From positions 42,247 through 106,246 of the forward strand of contig NZ_NSGH01000010.1 of assembly GCF_002295105.1 (NCBI RefSeq): DNA of 64,000 nt. Reading direction: 5' to 3'. This document shows positions 25,103 through 33,042 of the stretch, piece after piece (positions within the stretch are counted from its first letter, which is position 1; every line of letters starts with the position of its first letter). The translations under genes and the position numbers were made by a program. Origin of the DNA: Salimicrobium humidisoli (lineage in GTDB: Bacteria > Bacillota > Bacilli > Bacillales > Halobacillaceae). A model generated the notes under the pieces. The model was not told the origin of the DNA, ran no database searches, and worked only from the letters and a program-made list of their open reading frames with translations.

Positions 25103-25127
25103 ATTCCCTCTCTATTTTAAATTAAAC
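25103..25127 (-). promoter_or_regulatory. Sigma-B-like promoter of the gas vesicle operon
   Basis: Minus strand: GTTTAA (25122-25127), 13 bases, then GGGAAT (25103-25108). This fits the GTTTAA-N12-15-GGGWAW consensus of the general stress sigma factor. The predicted start near 25096 leaves a leader of about 30 bases with a GGAAGGGGG ribosome site before gvpQ. I found no good sigma-A promoter in the same interval on this strand. Confidence 0.5.
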
Positions 25128-25153
25128 ATGCATCCGTGTTTTATAACAGATAT

Positions 25154-25182
25154 TTAAAACGCTTACATGTTTATGGTATAAT
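25154..25182 (+). promoter_or_regulatory. Promoter of the acyl-CoA ligase operon with overlapping cre-like site
   Basis: Plus strand: an extended -10 TGGTATAAT ends at 25182, with a weak TTAAAA at 25154-25159 as -35. On the minus strand, 25154-25167 reads TGTAAGCGTTTTAA, 13 of 14 matches to the CcpA cre consensus. CcpA bound there would cover the -35 and block transcription when sugars are plentiful. Confidence 0.5.
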
Positions 25183-25213
25183 TCCCGTAATTATATAAAA
25201 GGGGGTTCCGAAC

Positions 25214-26779
25214 ATGGAATTATTACTTACTGATTTTTTGGACAGGGCCGTAACTGTTTACGGTGCAAAGGAAGCCATCATCGACCAGGATGGTGATGCC
25301 CATACATATAATGAGGTATATAAAAGGGTTCAGCAGCTCTCTCATGGACTTTCGAGTCTCGGTGTGGAAAAAGGGGATCGTGTAGCTTACCTGGCTCCGA
25401 ACACGCTCGAAATGTACGAAGGGTTTTATGGAGTATTTCAGACCGGGGGGATCATGGTCTCTCTGAACACCCGTCTGAAACCGGAAGACTACCGCTTCAT
25501 CCTTGACCATAGTGGTAGTAAAGTACTGTTCGTGGACTATGAACTCGTTCCTTTAATCGAACCTATTGTAGAACAGCTTGATACCGTGGAACATATTATC
25601 GTTCATGGCGAGAAAGAGGATAAAAGCGGGAGGCCGGGGTATGAAAATTGGCTCGCTTCTTTTCCTGACTCCGATTTCCCCCGTGCCGATGTAAAAGAGA
25701 ACGATACGGCGACGCTTCTTTATACGAGCGGTACGACCGGGAACCCGAAAGGCGTAATGCTTACACATAGAAACAACTACCTTCACGCTCTCTCCATCCA
25801 GCATCATCTGAGAGTGAGCGATCAGGACAAACTTATTCATATTCTTCCGATGTTTCACGTAAATGGCTGGGGGGCCCCTTTTTACTACACAGCCAATGGT
25901 GCTACGCAGATTATGCAGAAAAAAGTCATACCCGAAGAGATTCTCGAAAAGGCTCACAAACATAACGCTACCGTTATGCATATGGCGCCTACGGTCCTTA
26001 ACGGCCTGATCAGTAAATATCATGAAGCGAAGCCCGAGACCCCTGATAACATGCGTCTGGTCATTGCAGGCTCCGCCCCTCCGAAGGCTTTCGTGAAAGA
26101 AATCGAAGAAGAAATCGGCTGGGAATTTTATCAGGTCTACGGCATGACGGAATCCTCCCCGCTCAGTACCGCTTCCTATATATCCACGGAGGAAGAGTAC
26201 GAAGGCGATGATTATTATGCAGCGAAAGCGAAAGCCGGGCTCGAAGTGATCGGTACAAAAGTGCGGGTAGTGGACGAGGAAGGTGAAGAAGTCGCAAAAG
26301 ACGGGAAAGAAGTCGGAGAAGTGATCGTAAAAGGACCCGGCGTAATGAAAGGCTACTGGAAGAACGAAGAAGAAACGAATCGCACGCTGCGGAACGGGTG
26401 GCTCTACACCGGAGATATGGGTACTGTGGACGGATACGGAAGAATCGCCATCACCGACAGAAAGAAAGATATCATCATCAGCGGCGGTGAAAACATTTCC
26501 TCCATTGAAGTGGAAAGTGTCTTTTATGATCACGATGAAATCCAGGAGGCGGCCGTTATAGCTCTTCCTCACGAAAAATGGGGAGAAACGCCGCATGCGA
26601 TCATCGTACGTAAGGAAGGTTCCGAGTTGAGCGAAGAGGAGATCATCTCATTTTCACGGGAAAAACTTGCTCACTTCAAATGCCCTACGGCTGTAACGTT
26701 TCTGGAAGAACTTCCGAAAACGGCAAGCGGAAAAATCCAGAAAGTGAAGCTTCGCAACCTGGCAGTAGAAGAGTCATGA
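25214..26779 (+). CDS. Long/medium-chain acyl-CoA ligase (AMP-binding)
   Basis: 521 residues with the full set of ANL-superfamily motifs: LLYTSGTTGNPKG near residue 170 (phosphate loop), VYGMTESSP near 310, GWLYTGDMG near 395, ITDRKKDIIISGGENIS near 415, and the catalytic lysine in PKTASGKIQK near 505. Such enzymes activate fatty acids to acyl-CoA via acyl-AMP. Chain length is not readable from sequence. The next gene overlaps by four bases. Confidence 0.9.
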   Translation: MELLLTDFLDRAVTVYGAKEAIIDQDGDAHTYNEVYKRVQQLSHGLSSLGVEKGDRVAYLAPNTLEMYEGFYGVFQTGGIMVSLNTRLKPEDYRFILDHSGSKVLFVDYELVPLIEPIVEQLDTVEHIIVHGEKEDKSGRPGYENWLASFPDSDFPRADVKENDTATLLYTSGTTGNPKGVMLTHRNNYLHALSIQHHLRVSDQDKLIHILPMFHVNGWGAPFYYTANGATQIMQKKVIPEEILEKAHKHNATVMHMAPTVLNGLISKYHEAKPETPDNMRLVIAGSAPPKAFVKEIEEEIGWEFYQVYGMTESSPLSTASYISTEEEYEGDDYYAAKAKAGLEVIGTKVRVVDEEGEEVAKDGKEVGEVIVKGPGVMKGYWKNEEETNRTLRNGWLYTGDMGTVDGYGRIAITDRKKDIIISGGENISSIEVESVFYDHDEIQEAAVIALPHEKWGETPHAIIVRKEGSELSEEEIISFSREKLAHFKCPTAVTFLEELPKTASGKIQKVKLRNLAVEES

Positions 26780-27996
26780 TCAGCCCGCAGAAGAAAATAG
26801 CGTACCGTGCTTTCCAGAAAACAATGAAAGTCTCCAGTCGTCTTCTTCCCTGGCGGCGCCCGGAACTTTATGAGGGGGGAGGAAGCGTTCTGCCCCTTGC
26901 CGAACAGCTCGTGAAAGACGGGTATGAAAGAGTGCTGATCGTTACGGACAGCGGGGTAAAGACTTCCGGAATCATGGATGCTTTCCTCCAGAATATATGG
27001 GAGCAGGGCATCGAGTACATCGTTTATGACCGGACCCTTCCGAACCCGACGCTTGATAACATCAGAGATGCGCTGCACGAATACAGCTATCACCACTGCC
27101 AGGCGATCATCGCTTTCGGGGGCGGCTCCCCGATGGATTGTGCCAAAGGGGTAGCTGCGAAAGTGGCCTGTCCTGATAAGACGATCGAAGATATGAAAGG
27201 GCTGTTCCGCGTGAGAAGAAAGACGCCTATGCTTATCGCTGTACCGACAACGACAGGTACGGGGAGTGAAGGGACAGCGGCTACCGTTATTTCCAATCCC
27301 GCACGCCGGGAGAAATATCCTTTGATCGATCTTGCCCTCATCCCCGACAAAGCGGTACTGGATGTGGAGCTCGTCCTTAACCTTCCTGCTCAGATAACGG
27401 CGACTACGGGGATGGACGCCCTCACTCATGCGGTGGAATCCTACATCGGAGGGAGCGGCACGAGGGAAACCCGACTGCTGAGCCGGAAAGCGGTCAGGCT
27501 TATTTTCGCAAATCTGCTCACGTCCTACCATCATCCCGGCGACAGAGAGGCGCGTTTCGCCATGCAGCAGGCCGCCTATTACGCAGGACTCGCTTTTACC
27601 AGAGCCTACGTCGGCTACACGCATTCTATCGCCCACACACTCGGCGGTTTTTACGGCACGCCGCACGGAGCAGCGAACGCCGCTCTTCTGCCTCACGTAC
27701 TTGAGTATTACGGAGAGACCGTATACGAAAGTCTGGCAGACCTTGCTGCCAGTGCCGGTATTACGACTTCTTCGATGAACGACAAGGAAAAAGCCGAAGC
27801 TTTCATTGCATCAATCAGGAAGATGAACGAAGAAATGAGTATAGAAGAGACTTTTCCGGAAATAAAAAAAGAGGATATCCCTGCAATGGTCAAAAAATCA
27901 CTGCAGGAAGCACATCCTCTTTACCCGGTTCCTAAATTTATGTCTGCATACGAAATGTCGTGTCTTTACGAAAAGGTACGTGCCCAAGCATTTTGA
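26776..27996 (+). CDS. Iron-containing alcohol dehydrogenase
   Basis: The ATG at 26776 overlaps the ligase stop (ATGA), giving 406 residues; the longer frame upstream is an antisense-free artefact of the overlap. NAD(P)-binding motifs FGGGSPMDCAK (near 115) and PTTTGTGSEGTAA (near 160) and the metal-binding HSIAHTLGGFYGTPHGAAN (near 285) mark the type III Fe-ADH family. It oxidises alcohols or reduces aldehydes. Coupling with an acyl-CoA ligase suggests fatty alcohol/aldehyde to fatty acid to acyl-CoA metabolism, an inference. Confidence 0.9.
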   Translation: MISPQKKIAYRAFQKTMKVSSRLLPWRRPELYEGGGSVLPLAEQLVKDGYERVLIVTDSGVKTSGIMDAFLQNIWEQGIEYIVYDRTLPNPTLDNIRDALHEYSYHHCQAIIAFGGGSPMDCAKGVAAKVACPDKTIEDMKGLFRVRRKTPMLIAVPTTTGTGSEGTAATVISNPARREKYPLIDLALIPDKAVLDVELVLNLPAQITATTGMDALTHAVESYIGGSGTRETRLLSRKAVRLIFANLLTSYHHPGDREARFAMQQAAYYAGLAFTRAYVGYTHSIAHTLGGFYGTPHGAANAALLPHVLEYYGETVYESLADLAASAGITTSSMNDKEKAEAFIASIRKMNEEMSIEETFPEIKKEDIPAMVKKSLQEAHPLYPVPKFMSAYEMSCLYEKVRAQAF

Positions 27997-28038
27997 GTCA
28001 GATTACATCATTATCCGGACGATTCCGGACGAAACACT

Positions 28039-28086
28039 GAACAGCCCCGCCGGAAATCATTACACGATTTCCGGCGGGGCTGTTTT
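28039..28086 (+). terminator. Strong terminator after the alcohol dehydrogenase
   Basis: An 18-bp perfect stem (ACAGCCCCGCCGGAAATC and its complement) around a short loop, followed by TTTT. Confidence 0.9.
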
Positions 28087-28090
28087 CACG

Positions 28091-28616
28091 TCAATCCAGT
28101 TTTTTTGCTATAGCTTCCACCAGTTCGTCCCGGTCATCCAGACCCGTTATTTCTTTGAAAGCTCCAAGCGTTCCCAGTCTTGCCGGCAATTCCGGCGGTG
28201 AAATTGTTGATGAGCATTTCAAACCCGGAGCGGATTTTCCCTTCAAGCGCATCATCAATAAGTTTTATGCTGAGTCCGGCAAGCGGACCGATGATCATCG
28301 CTCCCATGAACATAGGTGTCTCCGGTGCACCTACGATAACTCCCATCGTGGCAATTGCACCGAGCACCCCGCCCCGTATGCCGTGAATAAGACGGCCTCC
28401 GGTAAAACCGATCAGTAAAGGCAGCAGGTACGTAATCATCGGACCTACAAGTGAAGCCAGATCCTCATTCGGTAAAAATCCGTCTTCGATAAATAGTGCC
28501 GTAATCAGACCCCAGGCAATGAAAGCCCCGATGTTCGGCATAATCATTCCACTGAGAAAGCTTCCGAACCGCTGTACTTTCGCGCGGATTCCGCCCTTTT
28601 TTTCTGCTTGTTCCAT
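28091..28616 (-). pseudogene. Truncated mannitol-PTS EIIC (mtlA remnant) joined to the tail of another gene
   Basis: A good start (AAAGGAGGAATCGAGG before ATG at 28616) opens a frame that matches the N-terminal third of mannitol [56 protein letters not shown], and [15 protein letters not shown]. At about 28185 the match stops; that frame ends at 28134 after 15 unrelated residues. In the next frame a short coherent peptide ending [15 protein letters not shown] ([20 protein letters not shown], then AIAKKLD) runs to a stop at 28091. It looks like the end of a different protein. The remaining two thirds of EIICB are missing, so this is a deletion junction and cannot make a working permease. Confidence 0.75.
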
Positions 28617-28756
28617 CCTCGATTCCTCCTTTGTTGTTACCTTAAGAATAAAGCGATTACATGGAGGTAAACAAGAAAACAAAAACACGTCTTTGTCACA
28701 ACTGCGATGACAAAAATTAAAAGCGGAAACAAGCTCGAAGCATTCTCTTTATGAAT

Positions 28757-29926
28757 TCAGGAAAACCACTTCTTCATTACCATCGTAAGCAGCGCCCCTG
28801 TGACAGCGAGTGCGGCGGCAAAGTAAAAAGGAGCGGTCAGCCCGGCCCCTTCGGCAAGTTTCCCGGACACGTAAGGGCCTGCAAAAATGCCAATGGCGTA
28901 CAGCGACTGGAACATACCCATCACTGCCATGCCATCCCCCTCCTTCCCCAAAGCTGCTGCCCGTCCGAGCAGGAGAGGGAGAATCATACCGAGCGCGAAG
29001 CCTGTACCTGCGTGTAAGATAAGAAATCCTGCAAACGAAGCAGTGGGCAGAACTGCCAGAAAGACAGCGGAGAGCAGGAAGCTCCCGAACACCAGACGTA
29101 ATCCGCTTCCTTCCCTGAGAGGTATGTAGGCAAGGGAAAGAGACGTGAGCATGTGCGGAAGAAAGAAGGCGACGACGAGCCACGTAATCGCCGATTCCGA
29201 ATGCCCCTGTTCCACAATATAAAGAGGGGAAAAGCCGAAAATAGTGATGAACAGGATGGCGTAAGCAAAAAGCGAAAGACCGGAGATCCCCCACACTTCT
29301 CTCATACCCAGCGTTTTCATGAAAATCTGCCGGATTGTCCGCTCGCCTTTCTCTGCGCCGGATTTCATTTCCGGGACGGCCAGCAACAGTAGAGCTCCTA
29401 TGAGACTGAATACGGAAGCGGCCCAGAAAGGAAAGTCCCACCCGTACCAGCTGATCAGTGCCGAACAGAGAAGCATACTGACGAATTGAGTGAAGACGGT
29501 CATGAACTGCATCGTACTCATCGCCTGCGTACTTTTGGAGAGCGGGAAATTCTGACCGTACATAATAGTTGCCATTACCCACATCGAGGCCGTTACCCCG
29601 GCCAAGAGACGGCCGATAAGAACCATGGAAAACGTTGCGGATACAGCAAGGATGACTCCGCTTATGGTACCGATTATGAATCCGAGCAGAAGCCATTTTT
29701 TCTTATTACCGCTCATCCATTCAAGAAGCACTCCGAGCGGCCACCTGAGCAGAATCTGCGTAATGCCGTATGCCCCGAGGATGACCCCTATCTCGGAATA
29801 GATGAGATTGATACGCTCCAGATAGACGCTGAACGTCGGTACATATATGTAAGTTGCGAACCAGAAACAGAATATGGCACCGAGAAATATGACGTGCTCT
29901 CTCCCGGTCCAGAAATTATCTTTCAT
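28757..29926 (-). CDS. MFS transporter
   Basis: 389 residues with 12 predicted helices. MFS landmarks: YIYVPTFSVYLERINLIYSE in helix 1, GAYGITQILLRWPLGVLLEW near residue 48 (the loop 2-3 motif, here with W-P-L-G), and LIGRLLAGVTASMW near 103. The substrate is not evident; the family includes drug and sugar exporters. GAGGGGCGGA precedes the ATG. It stands alone, between the mtlA remnant and the YkvA-like gene. Confidence 0.85.
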   Translation of the reverse strand: MKDNFWTGREHVIFLGAIFCFWFATYIYVPTFSVYLERINLIYSEIGVILGAYGITQILLRWPLGVLLEWMSGNKKKWLLLGFIIGTISGVILAVSATFSMVLIGRLLAGVTASMWVMATIMYGQNFPLSKSTQAMSTMQFMTVFTQFVSMLLCSALISWYGWDFPFWAASVFSLIGALLLLAVPEMKSGAEKGERTIRQIFMKTLGMREVWGISGLSLFAYAILFITIFGFSPLYIVEQGHSESAITWLVVAFFLPHMLTSLSLAYIPLREGSGLRLVFGSFLLSAVFLAVLPTASFAGFLILHAGTGFALGMILPLLLGRAAALGKEGDGMAVMGMFQSLYAIGIFAGPYVSGKLAEGAGLTAPFYFAAALAVTGALLTMVMKKWFS

Positions 29927-29984
29927 TCCGCCCCTCCTCCCGATGATCGGTTATTACCCGCTATTTGCAGGTTGGATTTTCGTT

Positions 29985-30016
29985 ATAAAAAATAACCCCC
30001 GGTATTTCAGGAGTTA
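29985..30016 (-). terminator. Terminator of the YkvA-like gene
   Basis: Minus strand: AATAACTCC pairs with GGGGTTATT (one wobble), followed by TTTTTATA. The 5' arm covers the last codons of the gene. Confidence 0.6.
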
Positions 30017-30441
30017 TTTTCGGCAACTGTTACCTCTTGTTCCTGCGCTTCCTTCCATTCACGGAACGCATCCAGATCTTCGTTGATCACTCTCATCGTA
30101 TAACCGAGAAGAGCAAGGTCGTCCACGTACCCGAGCGGAAGGAAATCCGGCCACGCGTCTACAGGCGTTACGAAATAGAGAAGCGTCACTACAACCATAA
30201 CGATCGTTTTGTTGGATACATCCCTGTATTCTCCCCGTTTGTACGCTCTGAGGAGAGAAGCCAGAAGCATGATCTTCTCTACAGCTTCCTTAAGATACCC
30301 TTCATTTTTCTCAGCTTTCTCTTCCGCATTCTGAAACAGCTGTTTCATCTTGGACGGATTCGACATGTATTCTCTTACCGTCCCTCTATTCTTTCCCATG
30401 AAATCACGATAAAGTTTTTTTGGATCGAACTTCTTCTTCAT
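30007..30441 (-). CDS. YkvA/DUF1232-family membrane protein
   Basis: ATG at 30441 follows GAAGGAGTG; 144 residues. The core KTIVMVVVTLLYFVTPVDAWPDFLPLGYVDDLALLGY (quoted in parts: LLYFVTPVDAWPDF, LPLGYVDDLALL) is the DUF1232 signature, with one hairpin of membrane helices near residues 75-110. The N-terminal half is charged and helical. Function of the family is unknown. Confidence 0.88.
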   Translation of the reverse strand: MKKKFDPKKLYRDFMGKNRGTVREYMSNPSKMKQLFQNAEEKAEKNEGYLKEAVEKIMLLASLLRAYKRGEYRDVSNKTIVMVVVTLLYFVTPVDAWPDFLPLGYVDDLALLGYTMRVINEDLDAFREWKEAQEQEVTVAENNS

Positions 30442-30538
30442 AATGCTATCACTCCTTCTAGACTGTTGTTTTCCCTTACCCTTCACCTGTAAACGTTCCT
30501 TTCCGAACGAATATTTCCCCGGAAATGGGGAAGTTCAA

Positions 30539-30567
30539 TTGCTACTCCCTCTTCCCCTCTGTAAAAT
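30539..30567 (+). promoter_or_regulatory. Sigma-A promoter of the first prenyltransferase
   Basis: TTGCTA, 17 bases, TAAAAT (30562-30567). Transcription would start near 30574, just before the AAAGGAGG site, giving a very short leader. The same arrangement recurs before the second copy at 31560. Confidence 0.65.
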
Positions 30568-30588
30568 AAAGCAAAAAGGAGGTCTACA

Positions 30589-31509
30589 ATGAATGTTCCT
30601 TCGCTATTTCGGACAGCCTTCACTCTTATCAGACTTGTAGCTGTGCTTTTTTCAAGCTTCGCAGCTATTATAGCCACCACCCTGCCTATGTATCTGTACC
30701 ATTCCTATCCTGCAGGAGAACTTACGCTCGTACTCCTCTTACTTCTTGCAGGAGCGTTACTTATCCACGGGTTTCTCACGCACATACTGAACGACTATAC
30801 AGACAGTATGTCCTGCACGGATGATAAAAGCCCGGGCATTCTTTCAGGAGGAAGCCGCATCATTCAGAATAACCTCGTTACTGCCGGGACACTCCTCAAA
30901 ATCGGCGTCATTTCTATTATCATCGTTCTTACTGCAGCCATCATCCTCTTTTTTTCCGGTTACATAAAAATATCCGTTCTGCTGCTTATAGGGCTCTGGA
31001 GCTCCATTACCTACTCCATGCCTCCGCTGAGACTGGGCTATTATCCATTGGTCGGGGAATGGTTCTCCATGTTTCCTGCCGTGTTCTTCATAGGGTTTGC
31101 AGGTCCCTGGATCATTATGGAGTCGCCGCCCCTCTGGGCATATCAGAACGCCCTCCTCATAGCTCTGTTTACTCAGGCCTGGGTCATGGTCCACCATATT
31201 CCGGACCGGTTTGCGGATGAGAATGCTTCACCTCCCAAAATTACGACTGTCGTATGGTTGAAAAATAAATTCGGAGACACGTACAGTCGTGCACCCGCCC
31301 TCCTCTATTTTCTTTTATGCAGTCTATGCTCTTTGTGGATCTTCGCGGAACGTCCCGTTGCGGGCGCCGGTGCAGCTGTTCTTTCTTTCGTCTCTATCTT
31401 CATCGTGCTGCAGTTGGACCTTGAACACGACGGGGACGTCTCCCAAAAAGAAAAGATGCTGCTCATTCTTACCATGATTGCAGCTTTATGGACCGGTCTG
31501 TTTATTTAG
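30589..31509 (+). CDS. UbiA-family prenyltransferase, copy 1
   Basis: 306 residues with about eight or nine membrane helices. The first prenyl-diphosphate-binding motif is HILNDYTDSM near residue 64 (NDxxD form), and the second is HHIPDRFADENA near 204 (DRFAD). Both aspartate clusters that hold magnesium and pyrophosphate are present. The family attaches prenyl chains to aromatic or other acceptors, as in MenA; acceptor unknown. The next gene is a close tandem copy. No quinone pathway genes are nearby. Confidence 0.85.
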   Translation: MNVPSLFRTAFTLIRLVAVLFSSFAAIIATTLPMYLYHSYPAGELTLVLLLLLAGALLIHGFLTHILNDYTDSMSCTDDKSPGILSGGSRIIQNNLVTAGTLLKIGVISIIIVLTAAIILFFSGYIKISVLLLIGLWSSITYSMPPLRLGYYPLVGEWFSMFPAVFFIGFAGPWIIMESPPLWAYQNALLIALFTQAWVMVHHIPDRFADENASPPKITTVVWLKNKFGDTYSRAPALLYFLLCSLCSLWIFAERPVAGAGAAVLSFVSIFIVLQLDLEHDGDVSQKEKMLLILTMIAALWTGLFI

Positions 31510-31559
31510 GAAAGGAAGCCTCTTCCTGCAAATATTTCCCGGGGAATGTAAGCGGTTAA

Positions 31560-31588
31560 TTGATATTCCTTCCTCCCCTCTGTAAAAT
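31560..31588 (+). promoter_or_regulatory. Sigma-A promoter of the second prenyltransferase
   Basis: TTGATA, 17 bases, TAAAAT (31583-31588). The spacer ends in CCCCTCTG exactly as in the promoter at 30539, and the same AAATATTTCCC element lies upstream. Confidence 0.65.
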
Positions 31589-31606
31589 AAGGCAAAAAGG
31601 AGGTCT

Positions 31607-32530
31607 ATGATGAATGCTTCTTCGATATTCAAGACCGTGTTCCCCATGCTCAGAATCGTCGCCGTACTTTCTTCAAGTTTGCCGGCTATTATAGCTTCCA
31701 TGTTACCTATATTCCTGTACTACTCCTTTTCCCCGGCAGAGCTTACTGTCGTAATTGTACTGCTCCTTACGGGTGTCGTACTGGTGCAGGGAATTTTGAC
31801 GCACGTGCTGAATGATTATACCGATTATATGTCAGGGACAGATGCAGAAAGCCCCGCTATTCTCTCCGGGGGAAGCCGCATCGTACAGAATAACCTGGTC
31901 ACTATCAGAACTCTTCGCACGATCGGTCTCCTTGCCATAGCCACTGTCGTCACTTTAATCGTTATTTTCTTTTTGACCGACTACATAAAAATCGCTTCTC
32001 TGCTGTTAATCGGGTTTTGGAGTTCCGCCAGCTACTCCCTCCCGCCGGTAAGGTCGAGTTACTACCCATGGGCCGGGGAATGGGTCTCCATGTTCCCTGC
32101 CTTTTTCTTCATAGGGTTCGCAGGCCCCTGGCTCGTTATGGAATCGCTGCCGCTCTGGGCTTATCAGAATGCTCTGTTAGTAGCTTTGTTCAGTCTGATC
32201 TGGAACATGGTCCATCATATTCCGGACCGTTTCGCAGATGAGAATGCTGCACCGGCTAAAATTACGACTGTCGTATGGATGAAAAATAAGTTCGGGGATA
32301 AATACAGCAGCCTTCCCGCTCTTCTTTATTCTATTTTATGCAGCATCTGTGCCTTCTGGGTTTTTCTGGAACGTCCAATAGCAGGTGCCGGGGCGGCTAT
32401 TTTATCTTTCACAGCCATTTTCATCGTGCTGCGTATGGATGTTGAAGACAACGAAGATGTTTCACGGGAACAAAAGAAATTATTCCTTCTCACAGCAATC
32501 GTGGGTCTCTGGTCAGGATTATTCATCTGA
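31607..32530 (+). CDS. UbiA-family prenyltransferase, copy 2
   Basis: 307 residues, closely related to the preceding gene along its whole length: same HVLNDYTDYM motif near residue 65, same SGGSRIVQNNLVT segment near 90, same HHIPDRFADENA near 205 and same C-terminal WSGLFI. Differences are scattered and conservative, so both copies appear functional. It has its own promoter and AAAAAGGAGG site. A terminator follows. Confidence 0.85.
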   Translation: MMNASSIFKTVFPMLRIVAVLSSSLPAIIASMLPIFLYYSFSPAELTVVIVLLLTGVVLVQGILTHVLNDYTDYMSGTDAESPAILSGGSRIVQNNLVTIRTLRTIGLLAIATVVTLIVIFFLTDYIKIASLLLIGFWSSASYSLPPVRSSYYPWAGEWVSMFPAFFFIGFAGPWLVMESLPLWAYQNALLVALFSLIWNMVHHIPDRFADENAAPAKITTVVWMKNKFGDKYSSLPALLYSILCSICAFWVFLERPIAGAGAAILSFTAIFIVLRMDVEDNEDVSREQKKLFLLTAIVGLWSGLFI

Positions 32531-32543
32531 AAAACACAGGAAA

Positions 32544-32578
32544 GGAGAGCCGTTCAGAGGCTCTCCTTCATTTCTTTT
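32544..32578. terminator. Shared terminator between prenyltransferase 2 and the convergent gene
   Basis: GGAGAGCC and GGCTCTCC pair around a seven-base loop, followed by TTCATTTCTTTT on the plus strand. The 3' arm overlaps the last codons of the minus-strand gene. Confidence 0.75.
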
Positions 32579-33006
32579 ATAATCGACTTTTTCCACTGCT
32601 CTTTCTGCCGTTCATACTGTTTTTTCAGTGTGGAAGCTTTCTCTTCTTCCCCTGCCTGCTGTAACTGTTCGTGCAGATCCTGGAATTTTTCATCGGTTTT
32701 CTCTTCCAGTTTTTTTGCAGCAGGTTCATATTTTTCATACATATCAAGGTAAGAACTCTCTTCTTCCAGATCTTCTTTCACCTCTGTCTTAAGCTCTGAA
32801 AGCCGGTCTTCCGCCTGGGTGAGTAAACTTTCATAGCTGTCTTTCACATCCGACTGTCCACGATTCGTTTCGAGATTGTAGTCGTCTTCTACAATTCTGC
32901 TCACTTCCGGGTCCTTTATCTCGTTTCCGGAAGTGAGAAAAAAGGCACCAAATACCCCTCCTGCTACGAGAAAAGCAATAATCAACACTCCGGCAACATA
33001 CTTCAC
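32554..33006 (-). CDS. Membrane-anchored coiled-coil protein, 150 aa
   Basis: GTG start with GAGGTG upstream. An N-terminal hydrophobic helix (about residues 4-26) without a lipobox cysteine or clear cleavage site serves as anchor or uncleaved signal. The rest is charged coiled coil (SYESLLTQAEDRLSELKTEV, then YEPAAKKLEEKTDEKFQDLH). No family recognised. The domain should lie outside the membrane. Confidence 0.65.
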   Translation of the reverse strand: MKYVAGVLIIAFLVAGGVFGAFFLTSGNEIKDPEVSRIVEDDYNLETNRGQSDVKDSYESLLTQAEDRLSELKTEVKEDLEEESSYLDMYEKYEPAAKKLEEKTDEKFQDLHEQLQQAGEEEKASTLKKQYERQKEQWKKSIIKEMKESL

Positions 33007-33042
33007 CAGTCGGACACCTCACTCGCACTGATATGTGCAGTA

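Noticed and set aside
26680..26776. Longer start for the iron alcohol dehydrogenase
   Set aside because: The extra 32 codons overlap the ligase gene and read as out-of-frame sequence; the ATGA overlap at 26776 is a normal coupled start.
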